This document shows, in pieces, positions 35,822-48,196 of a DNA stretch of 64,000 nucleotides. The position numbers and the translations under genes are program-made. The notes under the pieces are model-generated. The model searched no databases and had not been told where the DNA came from. It was given only the letters and a program-made list of their open reading frames with translations. The stretch comes from Epichloe hybrida. Its lineage: Eukaryota; Ascomycota; Sordariomycetes; Hypocreales; Clavicipitaceae. The stretch is taken from contig JAFEKR010000079.1 of assembly GCA_019022495.1 (NCBI GenBank), forward strand, positions 1 to 64,000, in the 5' to 3' direction. The number at the start of each line of letters is the position of its first letter. The first letter of the stretch is position 1.

Positions 35822-36978
35822 CTAATTCTGCTGCAGTGCAGCAGATAGGTACATGCTGCTGCCCCCCGACAAGACGATGGCCTTGAAGAGCGATGAGCGT
35901 ATGTCAACATCGGCCGACTGAATCGTGTTGAAGAGGAATTCCCCCAGGCCAGGGGATTCGCTGTCGACGAGGTGAGGCTGGAAGAGGCACTCCGCCGCCT
36001 CGAACCGCTCGCTGCCCACCCGGATCACCCGACCGTCTGGCAGAGTGTAGTTCTCCACGAGCACCGTGGTATCCTCGCTCAGTCGCTTGTCCAGCTCCAG
36101 GTCGTATGAGACATAGCACAGCTTTTCCTTGATCTGGCGTACTGTTTCAAAGTCGGCCGTTCGGTTGAGCGCGTATCCGCGGCGGAGGAGCAGCTTGATC
36201 AGGTTGCGCGTCACGTCACGACCAGCCACATCCAACCGTTTGGTGAGGTGGTTCAGCACAACCGACTCATACACTGGCACGATATGCGTGACGCCATCTC
36301 CAGAGTCGACGACAACGCCGGAACTTAGACCTGCGTGACCAAAATTCCATCCCGTCAGTGAACCACGCTGCGCAAGTCAATTGCCACAAGCCGCTTACCT
36401 TGCGCGTACAGGGCCAAAACGGCCTGAATGGCGACGTAAACACCCCCAAACCCATATCGGTCAAACATGACCTCGCACATTTGCTCTCTATTTTTCAGCG
36501 GATTCATCGGCGGCTCCGTTAGCAGAATCTTCTGCCCGTTCGTGTCGACCTTGAGCTTTTCGTAAAACGTATAATCCCACAGGTGCTGCATGTCATCCCA
36601 CCTCTTCACGATTCCGTTCTCCATCGGATAGCTGATCTGAAGCATGGTACGAGCGGCCGCCGCCTCGTCACCGCACATGATGTCCTTGACGACGACATTG
36701 TCTTCGGTTCGCTCTTCTGATCGAAGGATGGGTCGCCCGACAATGGAAGGGAACTGGTGCTCGGGGAAGTTTTGCGCAGCGTAGCCAACCTTGAGGAATC
36801 CGGTACCACCGTCGAGCACTTGGAGCGGAGTAGGGGGTGTTAGCTGTATCCTGTGTGGGGGAGGGGGGGGGGGTTGTGATGTGATGCTCCTCCGTAAATA
36901 GATCGTGTTCCTGGCCATGCAAACAGCCAGTCGTTCGCCCCATAATTTTGACATACCAATGGGTGGAGCGTTGGCCAT
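35822..36978 (-). CDS. ARP2: Actin-related protein 2 (ARP2), C-terminally truncated
   Basis: Nucleating subunit of the Arp2/3 complex, needed for branched actin and endocytic patches. Exons 36957..36978 (22 nt, MANAPPI), 36399..36818 and 35822..36330 join cleanly at GTATGT...AAG and GTAAGC...CAG introns. Conserved blocks: [79 protein letters not shown] and [13 protein letters not shown]. The frame then ends after YLSAALQQN, giving 316 residues where the family has about 390. What is missing is the last part of subdomains 1 and 3, including the EDPPRRR segment; a decayed version of that segment lies 30 bases downstream. Either this is a recently broken copy with another ARP2 elsewhere, or splicing reaches the relic. 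Confidence 0.8.
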
Positions 36979-37337
36979 CTTTGCGATAGCTCAACCAGCG
37001 AGCGAGTTGGGTTGTAGACGGACGAAGCCAAAGGAGCGTTGCAAGTTTGTGGGCAGCGTCAAAAAGCTCGGGAGTCGAGTTGGCTGGATGAGGGTACGTC
37101 GTCAGCGACCCATGGACCATGGATTATGGATGGATAAGTGGGGTTGGGCCGTGGTTAACCTCGAAACAAGGCGGGATTTCAGCCCGTCCCTTGCTGGCAT
37201 GTTGGCACATCACGTGATGCCCCGCGGTGCCCGTGCGACAGAGATTCAACCGTCACATTCACGCCCCATCAACCAGCCAGCCGTCGAAAAATAGAGCCAC
37301 AGCCACCAAGCCAAGCCAACGTCTCGAGTCGCCCACA

Positions 37338-38046
37338 ATGCGTGTATTGCTTCTCAACCCAAACTCCTCCACGGCAATGACCAACGGCATGCTCCTCGCG
37401 GCCCGGTCTACGCCCGTGTCCGCCGTATGCTCACCGCAAAGCTGCTCGTGGCCAGAAAGAGAGAATGGAAGAAGCAGTTACTGACTGACGCCACGGAGTC
37501 AAGTCCCTGCATCTAGTTCCCATGACCGCCACCTCGGCCCCCGCAAGCATCAACGATGATCAAGACATTCGAGACAGCACGCAAGACATTCTCGCTTCCC
37601 TAGCAGACAGTCCTGATGCGTTCAGCGGATATGATGCCGTGTTGATCGCTTGTTTCAGCGTCCATCCGCTTGTGCCTCATTTATCTGGCCGTCTTGACAT
37701 TCCTGTCACGGGCATCTTCGAAGCAAGCATACTTGCCGCAATGTCTTTACTCAAACCTCTGGGACAATGGGGAATCGTGACTACCGGCAAGTTCTGGGAG
37801 AAGCATCTCTGTCAAGGGGTCTACGACTATCTTGGCGTCAAGGGTAGCCCCGACAACACTAAATTTGCTGGTGTCTTCTCGTCAGGGTTGACAGCTGGGG
37901 ACTTTCATGCGGTATCGCTTGCAGAGGTCAAGGAAAAGCTGGCTTCGGCTGCCCGTCGACTCCTCAAGTCTGGAAACGTCACATGCGTGGTCATGGGATG
38001 CGGCGGTATGGCTGGCCTGGAGGACACTATTCATGCCTCAAGCTGA
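37338..38046 (+). CDS. Asp/Glu/hydantoin racemase family protein, shortened C-terminus
   Basis: Exons 37338..37424 (MRVLLLNPNSSTAMTNGM) and 37504..38046 join in phase 0 at a 79 nt GTATGC...CAAG intron to 209 residues. The family uses two cysteines for 1,1-proton transfer; both are present, in IACFSVHPL and VMGCGGMAGLED. GIFEASILAAMSLL is the usual central helix. Related yeast DCG1 sits in allantoin metabolism and relatives are hydantoin racemases; the substrate here is unknown. Members I know continue about 25-30 residues past GMAGLE with a VVDGVKAG-like segment; here the frame stops after DTIHASS and no such segment is visible in any downstream frame. Lies 280 bases from the convergent sugar transporter. 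Confidence 0.72.
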
Positions 38047-38178
38047 AGAACATCATAAGGTGGCGTCAGTGTTCTACAACTTCATAAAACATCCACGATA
38101 AAGCACTAGGGTTTCAACAAGACCACAATTTATTATATAAATAGAAGAAGAAAAGACCGCTAGAGAAGTCCAAATGCA

Positions 38179-39890
38179 TTAATCCAATCGTCGTGCTCGA
38201 CCCCAAACCTCATCAGCATCACGCTTGCCTTTCGTCTCCGGCACCTTGACAAGAACAAAGACGCCGCCAGTGAAAGCCAGCGCAGCAAACAGAAAGTATA
38301 CCCACCCGGCTTTGCCAAGAGCATTGTTCAAGGCAGTGTTGACGATTGGGAAAAATTGAGCAACAACGAATGTTGCTACATAATTAGCAGCCAGACACCA
38401 GCTCTGAGTGGCGCCAACAGCTTCCTGTCCAACAAGCTCTGAAGCCATGATGAAGGGTACTGGTCCCAAGCCAACGGCGAAAAAGGCGACGAAGAAGAGG
38501 ACTGCAACGGCCGAAATCACCTTGGCCCCAAATGCGATAGAAAGCGCCAATGCGAGGGAGCTTGAGCCTTGTCCGAAAATTGAAATGAGCAGGCACGCCT
38601 TGCGACCCAAACGGTCAGGCAGAGGAGCACATGCAATAGTCATGACCAGGTTGACCCCGGAGATGATGATGGTAAGAAGTGCAGAGGGTATTGGAAGCAG
38701 GTCGGCGAGTAGCGACACCGAGTACATGATGATTGAGTTGATGCCGCAGAATTGCTGGGTCACCATGATTCCCACCACTGCAATGATGGCAGGCCGAGTC
38801 GTTGCATCCTGGACAACTTCCATAAAGCCCATGTGGCGACCTCTTCCGGAACTCGTTGGCAGAGGGGGCGCAGCTTCATCAGTCTGGTTCAGAAGACCCT
38901 CTTCTTCTGCATTCCTCGATGATGTAGCTGCATCGCCGCCCCAATGAGACGTTTCCTCGTGGATATCATACCCGCTTCCTCTGATGCGTTGCAGTGTTTT
39001 TTTTGCTTTGATTGGATCTCCGTTTGCTACCAGCCAAGCCGGGCTTTCGGGGACAAAGCATAAAGCAATGTTGTGGGCAGCGGCGATGCAGATGCCGACG
39101 CTGAAAATCAATCGCCAGGCCTTACCATGACTTAAAAAATAGCCTAGAGTCTGAGTGAGAAGGATACCAAGGTTGATGGATACTTGGGTCATGGCTCCAA
39201 AGAATCCTCGCTCGGCAGGCGGAGATATCTCGCTGATATAAAGAGGCACAATGACGGTAGAAGCCCCGGCTCCTACTCCAGACATTAGGCGTCCAATGCA
39301 CATGGCAGCCACGCTACTGGATAGGGCCTCTGTCGCGGCGCCAATTCCATACAGTACAGAGGTAAATGTCATGACAAACAAGCGACCTCTTTTGGATGCC
39401 AGTGGACCAGCTGCAAGGGCACCCATCAGACCACCAACTGTGAACATGGAGGAGATGGTAGCAAATGCGGCTTCCGACATGGGGATACATTTCTGGAGGA
39501 ATCCCTTTTGGCTATTGTCCCCGATGCTGTTCGATTTGCCCATGGTTTCGCCCGCCCCGCCAGCAGCCCGAACAGCAACCGAGATGGATTTCTTATGACA
39601 AGTAATGACATCTTGAGGTGCGTTGAGCTCGGCCTTTACCATCATCAGCGATCTGATCCATGTTTGTGGGGCAGCACAGCGACCATGTTTCTTGGAAGGC
39701 CAAGCAAGCTCGTCGCCAGCGTGAGAGCTGTTGTCCACAAGCGGCCGTGGCCGTGGGCCAATCGTTGCGGAATGTCGCAACTTACCAGATGGTATCCAAA
39801 CTGCAATGAGCCTAGAGTAGAGACGAGTATGAGGAGAACAAGATACGGTGTGATGTCGCGTAAAAGCTGTCTAATGGTTCGTGAAGCCAT
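38179..39890 (-). CDS. MFS sugar transporter (vacuolar/plasma-membrane hexose type)
   Basis: Exons 39786..39890 (MASRTIRQLLRDITPYLVLL...FGYHL) and 38179..39633 join at a 152 nt GTAAGT...AAAG intron, giving GYHLAELNAPQDVITC and 519 residues. Twelve membrane spans are predicted by eye. Sugar-porter signatures are present: GRLMSGVGAGASTVIVPLYI (PESPxxL region follows as VPESPAWLVANGD), LLTQTLGYFL, TQQFCGINSIIMYS, PDRLGRKACLL and KVPETKGKRDADE. It resembles VPS73-like transporters with a long loop between spans 6 and 7 (acidic, with EEEGLLNQTDE). Sugar cannot be named. First of three transporters placed near each other. Confidence 0.88.
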
Positions 39891-40883
39891 GTTGAAATTG
39901 TGTTGTCGCACGGTTGTTTGTGGACGGCAAGTTGCGACGACAGAGGTTAAAGAGGTTACAGAAGTGGCCCAACCGGAACGTCGGCAAGGTCATGCCTGCC
40001 CATGTTTTGTCGTATGAGCGTCGCCCGCCAGGTACCTACCCGATACTTTTTAATCGGTCACTTTGCCGGCAGCTATCTGCAACGTTGAATTTTGAGAGAT
40101 GGATTTCTTTTCATCTTTTCGCTGCTTTTTCAGTTTTCAACCTCAAGTGTCTATACCTTTGCCTTTTCTTCCCCATCTGAAGAACTGTTTCTGTTTCACG
40201 GCGAGCAAATCATCTGCATAAATCCTACAAGACTTCACGCCCACGCACGCAATCCTCTCGCCAAGTACAGGCCAGCAGCAGCCTGTGAGGAGTCAGTCGG
40301 ATTGGTAATAAGCAAAGGCCAGGACCCGCACTGTATACATGTAAAATGCATAATAATCCATCTCCGAGATCGGTCAGCGGGTAAAATGCCGTAAAATGCC
40401 AACCACCGTTTTGACAAGGCCTATTCCGTACGCACGTACGGATTACTCACACAGCGGGTTCCGAATCAGGCAAGCATCAATGGCGTGTTGGCACTTGCTT
40501 CACGATTTTACTATTACTCGGTACTCCGTTGTGCCTCTACGGATCCGTAATATTTGTGGAGTTTGACCGATAATTCTTTCACATTCCCGTCTTTATCGTT
40601 TTTCCCGTGTCTTGTTTCCGATTCGGCGCCGGACTCGGGCCAAGGCATAGAGTTTTTAACATGCGTTTTTGTCAGACTACACGATAGTCTTTGTTCGTGT
40701 TTCTTCGCTCCATCAAAGAGAGCACAAGAAGCCCCCGCGCAGTCCAAGGAAACCGCTCCGTTCGTTCAGTTCAGCTGGCCGACAGATCGAAAGGCAAACC
40801 CAACTTGGCCAACCCGGGGACCCCAGAATTGAAGCACATCTTCACACCGAAGAGGAAAAGTTCATGGCCTCCCGTTTTTCACA
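39891..40883. other. Divergent promoter region of two MFS genes
   Basis: 1 kb between the sugar transporter and the monocarboxylate transporter. CGTACGCACGTACGG and GGTACTCCGTTG with TACGGATCCGTA lie at 40428-40550. No gene supported. Confidence 0.4.
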
Positions 40884-42292
40884 ATGTCCATCACCGCACA
40901 TGAAGAGGCCGCCCAATCCTTGGACTCGAAAATGCCCCAAGACCAGCCAAGTCAAGGCGAAAGTGCACCACAAGACCTAATTGCCCGAATATCCACCATC
41001 GACAGAGCCTACGCAGTCAGTCCACCAGATGGCGGCATTCAAGCATGGTCTCAAGTCCTGGCCGGTCACTTGGTTGTCTTCAATACGTGGGGTTACATGA
41101 TCAGTTTTGGTATCTTCCAACCTCGCTATGTGGAATCGCTAGGAATGGAATCTTCGGCGATTGCCTGGATCGGCAGCGTCCAGATCTGTCTCATCTTCCT
41201 CGTCGGCACTTTCTCTGGCAGAGCTTTTGACGCTGGCTACTACAGAATCGCCCTCGTCATTGGATCGATCCTTCAGCTCGTTGGGATACTCACAACCAGC
41301 GTGGGCCATACGTACTGGCAGATTTTTCTCGCTCAGGGTATATGCCAAGGTCTGGGTTGCGGCATCGTCTTCGCCCCCACGGTCGCCAACATCTCGACTT
41401 ACTTCTCGAAAAGAAGAAGCATGGCCGTCTCAGCAAGCGCGTGTGGAGGCGCCACGGGCGGCATGGTGTTTCCACTAATGGCACAGCAGCTACTACCCAA
41501 GATCGGACTTGCCTGGACTGTGAGGACAATGGGACTCGTTATTCTGGTATCCTCCGCCATGGTGTGTCTCTTGGCAAAACCTAGATTGCCACCCAGGAAG
41601 TCAGGTCCTATTGTGGAAATGGCAGCATTCAGAGAAATCACATATCTATTGTTTGCGATTAGCATGTTTTTCACACTATGGGCTGCCTACTTTGCCTACT
41701 ACTTCGTGAGTTGCATCATCATTTTTTTTTTACCAACGATGAGCATGACAGGTCATGAAAGTGCGTTAACCTCGCCCAACAGGCGCGAGCATATGCTCTG
41801 GACATACTCGGCGGCACGCAGTCCACTTCATTCACCATGCTCCTCGTCATCAACGCCGTGGGCTGTCCAGGCCGCCTCGTCCCCGCCTTCCTTGCAGATC
41901 GCTTCTTCGGAGCGGTCAATACCCTTATCCCCATCATCTTCTGCGCGGCGATTTGCATGTTTGGTTGGATTGGTGTCCGCTCGATAGCTTCCGACTATGT
42001 CTGGTTGTGCATCTACGGGGTTTTCGGTGCTGCCATTCAGGGCATGTTCCCTTCGACTCTGGCCGGGCTCACCAAGGACTTGAGCAAAGCAGGGACGAGA
42101 ATTGGCATGATCTTCACAGTCGTAAGTGTTGCGGCACTGACGGGTCCGCCCCTGGCTGGGAAACTGATAGAGGTAAGCGGCGGCAAGTATCTGGGCGTGC
42201 AGATATGGGCTGGTGCGTGTCTGGTGCTGGGCGGGCTGTTGTTGATTGCAGCTAGGCAGGCGAGTGTGCTGCAGGAATCCAAAGACGTGTAG
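40884..42292 (+). CDS. MFS monocarboxylate-permease-like transporter (MCT family)
   Basis: Exons 40884..41705 and 41783..42292 join at a 77 nt GTGAGT...AACAG intron, between YFAYYF and ARAYALDIL, to 443 residues. The fungal MCT start is clear: PPDGGIQAWSQVLAGHLVVFNTWG, then SFGIFQPRYVESLG, WIGSVQICLIFLVG, ICQGLGCGIVFAPTVANISTYF and KRRSMAVSASACGGATGGMVFPLM. The second half has GCPGRLVPAFLADRFFG and GPPLAGKLIEVSGGKYLG. Twelve spans by eye. The fungal members transport monocarboxylates, riboflavin or unknown acids; direction and substrate cannot be read from the sequence. Confidence 0.88.
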
Positions 42293-43776
42293 ATCAAGGC
42301 ATGTGACGGAGGTCATGCTGTCTCTTGACATTTCAAGTTTTGACATGAATACGTGTGCAGGTTCATTGTAGTCAATGGAGCTGGAAGGGCATATCATGCC
42401 TTGTCAGCGACCCAACTGAGTCAGGCAGGTGCCGTCCAGCTTTGGATCGTCCGTGGATTGCTATTGTCTGCTTTTTGTGGCGAGTAACTTTTTGGCTTGT
42501 AGGGGCAAATGTGGCGTTGTTGGGAGGGAAGGTGTTGGTTCCACTAGATACTAGGACGGAGAGGGAGAACAGATAGTATGCAAATGCAAATGCAAATGCA
42601 AATGCAATTCTATTCTGGTCTACCTAGGAAAGGGAAAGCTAGCTAGAAAGGAAGGGCGCAGGAAAAGGGGTTGCGGACGGCCACGTGATATCATGCTTGT
42701 TCCAATGTTCCAATGTTCCAACAGAAGGATTTCTCGCGCTCACGCCCTCGGCCACGCTTTCTTGAGAGAAGGCTGAAGGCTGAAGGCTGAAGGCTGGAGG
42801 CAGAAAGGCAAAGAAAGGCATGCGGGGGACTCTTTCGCGCTGTGGCGGCCTCTGTACATATTGTTCGGGTGGCACGTGCAGCGCAGCTTGCCGCATTAGA
42901 GCGTCTAAAAAGCAACGTTACTTGCCAATTGGTGACCCCGCACCAGAAACTCCCTTGCTCCTTCCCCGGGTGCCCGGATGCCCTCCACACGCGTCTGCAC
43001 ACGCATGGACCAGATGTGGGACCAGATATGGGACCCCATTGGGAATCAGCATTCAGCCACGCCGGGTAAAAAGCACATCGGGTTGATCGGCTTCCCCTTG
43101 AACCAGAAACAAACACACACACACACACCGCTGCCTCCCAAGGCGTCGGCTTCCTTGTTGAGCAGCAAACATTCTGTCGACATTAGTCTACTACCCAGCT
43201 TGCCAGCCATGCAGCTCGCCAGAACGTTACGAGAACTTGCTGACGCCGGCTCTGGAGCTCTGGAGCTCTGGAGAAGAGATGCCAGCCAGCCTTTTCCAGC
43301 CTCTTCCAGCCCCTTCCAGCCCTTTCCGACCCAGACATGGCTCACATGAGCACGGGCAAGCCCGAAGAGGGTTGGCACAATCTGACTAGCGTCACTGTGA
43401 AACAAAAGCGATGGGATGGGTGACCTGCCGCGATAGGCAAGGGGTCAGAGAGACGCATCGGCTTGGCGTATGCCGGCATGCGCACCTATCACGACCCTGG
43501 GACCCTGGGCACGCGAAAAGGGACGAGGCAACTTGTTGCTTCACGTGTCGTGCGCACCTACCATCTGGTCTGGGGGGTCTGGGGGGTCTGGGGGGATTGT
43601 CATGTACATACTATTACGGAGTACGGAGTACATGCAGAGATATCCGCCGTAGATGCGCCGCCGGTGAGACACATGCTATAATTACCCCGGGCTCGCTCTG
43701 ACTGCTGCCCTTGGCCCGGCCTCATGCTTCCATCACGCCAATCCAACAAGGCGAAGGCACCGATCGATCCGAGAAA
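42293..43776. other. 1.5 kb intergenic region dense in short tandem repeats
   Basis: Separate runs of short repeats: (GCAAAT)n at about 42579-42606, (GTTCCAAT)2 near 42697-42720, (GGCTGAA)n at 42770-42797, an AC dinucleotide run at 43112-43126, (GGAGCTCT) units at 43252-43272, (TTCCAGCC) units at 43293-43326, and (TCTGGGGGG)3 at 43568-43597. An ATTACGGAGTACGGAGTACA element lies at 43612-43631. No gene supported. Confidence 0.6.
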
Positions 43777-45709
43777 ATGTCATCAGGCGTGACAGAACCC
43801 AAGGCTGAGCTGCGCGACGGCGCTCATGTCGATGTCCAGCACGCCGAGGTCTTGAAGAATGAGCATCTCTTGAATGACGCCTTCGAGGGCGAGAACCGAG
43901 AACACGAGCAGGGCGTATGGGAGGCTTTCAAGAGCCAACCTTGGGCATGCTTCTGGGCTTTCACCATGTGTTTTACCATTGTGAGTACAGCTTGCGCTGA
44001 AAGGGACAGTCCCTTAAACCTTTATCCCGGCATGACAAGCGGAAGGAGAACAAAAGACCCCTAACACAGAAGCAGGTGATGGAATCTTTCGACATGTTCC
44101 TGAATGGCAACTTTGTCGCACAATACGCGTTCCAGAAACAATATGGCGTTCCATCCCCAGGCTCAGAATCAGGTCATGACATTGAGACAAAATGGCAGAG
44201 CGCCCTCTTCCAGGCTGGACAATGCGGCGCGTTCGTTGGTGTCTTCCTCGCTGGCCCCGTCACCGATCGCCTCGGATATCGCTGGACCACGATCTTGGCC
44301 CTGATTCTCATGAATGCCACCATTTTCGTATCCTTCTTTGTGAGTTTGAGAAACTGGACACTTCGGGCGTCCTTTGAGCTTCCTGCTAACACCGCATTCA
44401 TCGTACAGGCCAATTCACTTTCCGTTCTCGTTGTCGGCCAAGCGTTGGAGGGTGTCCCATGGGGGTTCTTCATCGCCAACGCCCCGGCGTATGCCAGTGA
44501 GATTGTTCCTCTTGCTCTTCGAGGTGCCTGCACGGCATCTCTGCAGATGAGTTGGTCTATTGGCGGCATCATCGTGGCTGGCGCTACACTTGCCTACAAT
44601 TCTCGCCACGATGAATGGGCCTGGAGAGGCCCTCTGGCTTTACAATGGATTTTCCCCGTAAGTCAACGATAGATACCCAGACTTGGCGCACATGACATCG
44701 TGACCTAACTCTGTCCCCCAGACACCACTTCTAGTCCTCATTTTTTTCGCGCCCGAGTCCCCTTGGTGGCTCATCCGTCGCGGCCGCAAAGCCGAAGCCC
44801 TTCGCTCGATTGAGCGACTTGGTGGTAAATCCAAGGCACAGGCTCAACAATCGCTTGCCATGATTGAGAGAACTGTCGAGATTGAGGCTTCAGTGGGCGG
44901 TTCCCCTAGTCTTCTCGACCTCTTCAAGGGAACTGATCTTAGAAGAACAGCCATTACCTGCCTGATGTACGCATCGCAGAATTTTGCTGGCAACCTGATC
45001 GCCAACCAGGCCACCTTTTTCTTTGAGCGTTAGTCACCTCGTTTCCCCCCCCCCCAAAAAAAAAGAGAAAGAAGAGAAAAGAACAGAACAAAGAAACTCA
45101 TGATTTCATTACTAATTCTGCAATTCAGAAGCTGGGATCGCTCATGACCGTGCGTTTGATCTGAACCTCATCAACTCATGTCTTCAGCTTGTTGCCAACG
45201 GAGGCTCATGGTTTCTTACCGCTTGGTTCGGTCGTCGAAGCATCTACCTGTGGGGCACCGTCGTCAACATCACTCTGCTCTTTATTCTCGGCATATGTGC
45301 CTCCATCCCACAGACCTCGACTACAAACTACGCCCAGGCTGTTCTAGGTATCCTCATCTCATTCGTTTACGCGGGTGCTCTCGGGCCCATCTCGTACACG
45401 ATTATCTCGGAAACGTCTTCGGTTCGCCTGCGTGCTTTGAGCACTGCCATTGGACGGGCTGCCTACTACGTTGCCGAGATCCCAATGATTTACCTCGCCT
45501 CCCGGCTGCTCAATCCCACGGGATGGAATCTTGCAGGCAAATGCGGTTATGTTTGGGGTGGAACTGCGTGTGTCTGCTGGGTCTTGGCCTACTTTTTCCT
45601 CCCTGAGCTTAAGCACCGTACCTACCGTGAGAGTGACATTTTGTTCAACCGTCGTGTTCCTGCAAGGCAGTTTAAGAAGACTGTTATTGATGTCAAGGAT
45701 AATGAGTAA
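43777..45709 (+). CDS. MFS alpha-glucoside/maltose permease-like transporter
   Basis: Five exons (43777..43980, 44076..44339, 44409..44657, 44722..45028, 45129..45709) give 534 residues with all phases consistent. Landmarks: VMESFDMFLNGNFVAQYAF, FVGVFLAGPVTDRLGYRWTT, GQALEGVPWGFFIANAPAYASEI, LRGACTASLQMSWSIGGIIV, FFAPESPWWLIRRGRKAEA, then LFKGTDLRRTAI and YTIISETSSVRLRALSTAIGR. This order fits the fungal maltose/alpha-glucoside:H+ symporter branch (MAL permease, SP family). The YMFS-type N-terminus is cytosolic and acidic. The C-end LPELKHRTYRESDILF is typical. Substrate inferred by family only. Confidence 0.9.
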
Positions 45710-46899
45710 GGTGATAGAGGCATTGCATGGGAACTAGTTTATGGAGCTTTTCAAGTGCTGTACCTGAGAAGAAAAACATTGCCTCAGTTTTTAACGTCTC
45801 AAGCCACAGCTCACCCTAGCGTCCACATAGCGAGTCCATACGCAAGTAAAAAAAGTGAGATTAGTGCTTTCTATTTTCCTAGACGTAAGGATATCGATAT
45901 CTTGTCCACCAGAGCATGAGCTGAACATGATAACTAGGATTGTCCAGGTGTGGTGAGTGTACTGCGCATCCTCGCCCCTGCTTCTGCACAACCTGATCAA
46001 CACGCCTTTCAAGATGCTGCCCAGCCGCAAACTTGGCCTCATCCATGGACGGGGCAAAGAGAGGGGAGCTTCCTCGAAGAGGTAATACCTCGTCTCCTCC
46101 AATAGGTCGGTTCGCAGTTCCAGGCAGGACGCACCAAGCAAGAAGAGGGCGTTGGTCACGTTGCAGACCCCATTACGGATTAATACGGAGTACTCTTGCC
46201 ACGAACGAACGGCATACGGAAGTCAGCTAATTGGGTGATGCGAAAGACGACATGGGAAAGTAATTTATTTTCTTACCATGACCGACTGCCGAAGCGATGG
46301 AGAGAGCACCGACGCCAAAGCACGAATTTCCCAAGGAGGTAATCGAAGATGCGCGGCACCTCGTCTGGAGACTCTCACCCGCCCAGAAAGAAAGATGAGA
46401 CTATTTTCGGTCCACGCGGTCCCTCGACGCCTGCCTGGCCTATATTAATATGTCGTGGCCTTATAGGAGGGGCCGGCCATTTGTGAGGAGGCAGGGATGG
46501 TTGGGTAATACGGGTTAGGCTGAGGATGTTTCATGCCCTTCGTGTTGGCCACCTGGCGAGGTTTTCTCCAAGGGCGAACCCGAGAGAAGAGGAACGACGG
46601 AACTTTTTGAGAGACCAGCAGGCTGCATTGTCAGGACATCGCAACCTTGTCCAATGCCTGGCGATGCGAGAGACTTCCCACGACGATTTTAGGCGCGGGT
46701 GCTCCAAAATTGGTGGCTGAATCTGAGCAGGGGGTTTTTTTTTTTTTTTTTTTTTTCTTCCTTGTTCTTCTTCTAAAAAAAAAAAAAAAGACTCAAGTTC
46801 CTCGGCGCCCATGTAGCTGGCTTGTTGCAAACTCAAGCCTCTTGTCTGTCTACGAACAAGAATTTGCCAACTCATCCGTTCCAACAGCAAGAATTGAAA
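45710..46899. other. Intergenic region with T22 and A15 homopolymers
   Basis: 1.2 kb. T22 at 46735-46756 is followed 18 bases later by A15 at 46775-46789, which could form a weak hairpin. ATTACGGATTAATACGGAGTAC lies near 46172-46192. No gene supported. Confidence 0.45.
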
Positions 46900-48196
46900 A
46901 TGTTTGCCCCCTTGGTGCTCCGTCTGCTACTCCTCTGGAGAGTAACCTCTGCTGTGCTCGGCGATTCGGTAGACAGACAGGCCACTCGGGACCGCGAGGT
47001 CACTTTCCGACCGATTTACAACCCTCCGTCGGATTATCCCCCCCCGAGGACGCTCTATGGACGAGCCGTCCAGCTTCACGATGGGACTCTGCTTGCTACA
47101 TGGTTGGCATGAACCTCTTGTTCTCTTCTTCTCTCTCCTGCTTACACGAGGTGCCCGCGACTTGCAGCTGATATACTTTTTCTGCAGGGAGAACCACAAC
47201 AACGAGCCGCCCATGGCCTACTTCCCCATCTATCGCAGCATAGACAAGGGCTCGACCTGGGAGCCATACGCAAATGTGACGGACCAAGTGAACGGATGGG
47301 GTCTGCGCTACCAACCATTTCTCTACGTCCTGCCGCGGCAGATCGGCTCGTTCCACCAGGGGACCGTCTTCCTCGCCGGCACCAGCTCGCCGTGGGATCA
47401 CGCCGCGACAAAGATTGACCTGTACGCCTCGCGAGACGGCGGCCGCACGTGGTCGTTCGCGTCCAGCATCGCCCGCGGGGGCCGCGCGTACCCGGTCAAC
47501 GGCGAGACGCCCGTCTGGGAACCGTTCCTGATGGTGCACGGGACGGAGCTCATCTGCTACTACACGGACCAGCGGGACCCGGCGTACGGCCAGAAGCTCG
47601 TCCACCAGAGGTCCCGCGACGGACTCGGCTGGGGCCCCGTCGTCAACGACGTGACGGGCAGGGAGAACGCGGGGGAGCGTCCGGGCATGGCGACGGTCGC
47701 GGCCCTGCCCGGCGGGAAATGGATCATGACGTTCGAGTACGGCGGCGGGCCCAATCCTCATCCTGAGCCCGCGAGGGGCGACGACGACGACGACGACGCG
47801 TGGTGGTTCCCCGTCTACTACCGCGTCGCCGACTCTCCCCTCGGGTTCGCGTCGGCCCCGGACCAGCTCCTCGACGTGCACAGGACGGTGCCCACCTCGT
47901 CACCCTACGTGACGTGGACTCCGTCCGGCGGCGCCAACGGCACCATCGTCGTGACGGCCAAGAGCACCGGCGGCATCTACGTCAACACGCGCTTGGGGGA
48001 CGCCGCGTCGTGGGAGTTCCGCCCGACTCCGCAGCCGGCGGCGTACTCTCGGCAGGTCATGGTTATGGATGACCCGGACTGGCTTCACATCATTAGCGCC
48101 GGGTACCTGAACGCGTATAACCGCGTCACGAACAGCGTTGTGAAGCTGTCGAGTTTGTCATCATGGCCTGTTGTTGGACATGGCAGGGGGAAATGA
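46900..48196 (+). CDS. Secreted GH93-like exo-arabinanase / BNR-repeat glycosidase
   Basis: Exons 46900..47102 and 47188..48196 join across an 85 nt GTTGGC...CTGCAG intron through LLATWENHNNEP to 403 residues. The N-terminus (LVLRLLLLWRVTSAVLG) is a signal peptide. The sialidase-type six-bladed propeller is visible: PRTLYGRAVQLHDG, PIYRSIDKGSTWEPY and LYASRDGGRTWSF (Asp-box repeats), WGLRYQPFLY, TPVWEPFLMV, QRDPAYGQKLVHQRS and TFEYGGGPNP. These match GH93 exo-1,5-alpha-L-arabinanases, which release arabinobiose from arabinan, more than true sialidases. The residue run GDDDDDDAWWF is an odd acidic insertion. Third codon positions are very GC-rich here, as in the next gene. Activity is inferred from family. 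Confidence 0.85.

Noticed and set aside
47096..47881. 261-codon minus-strand frame over the GH93-like gene
   Set aside because: GC-rich antisense shadow of a well-supported gene.
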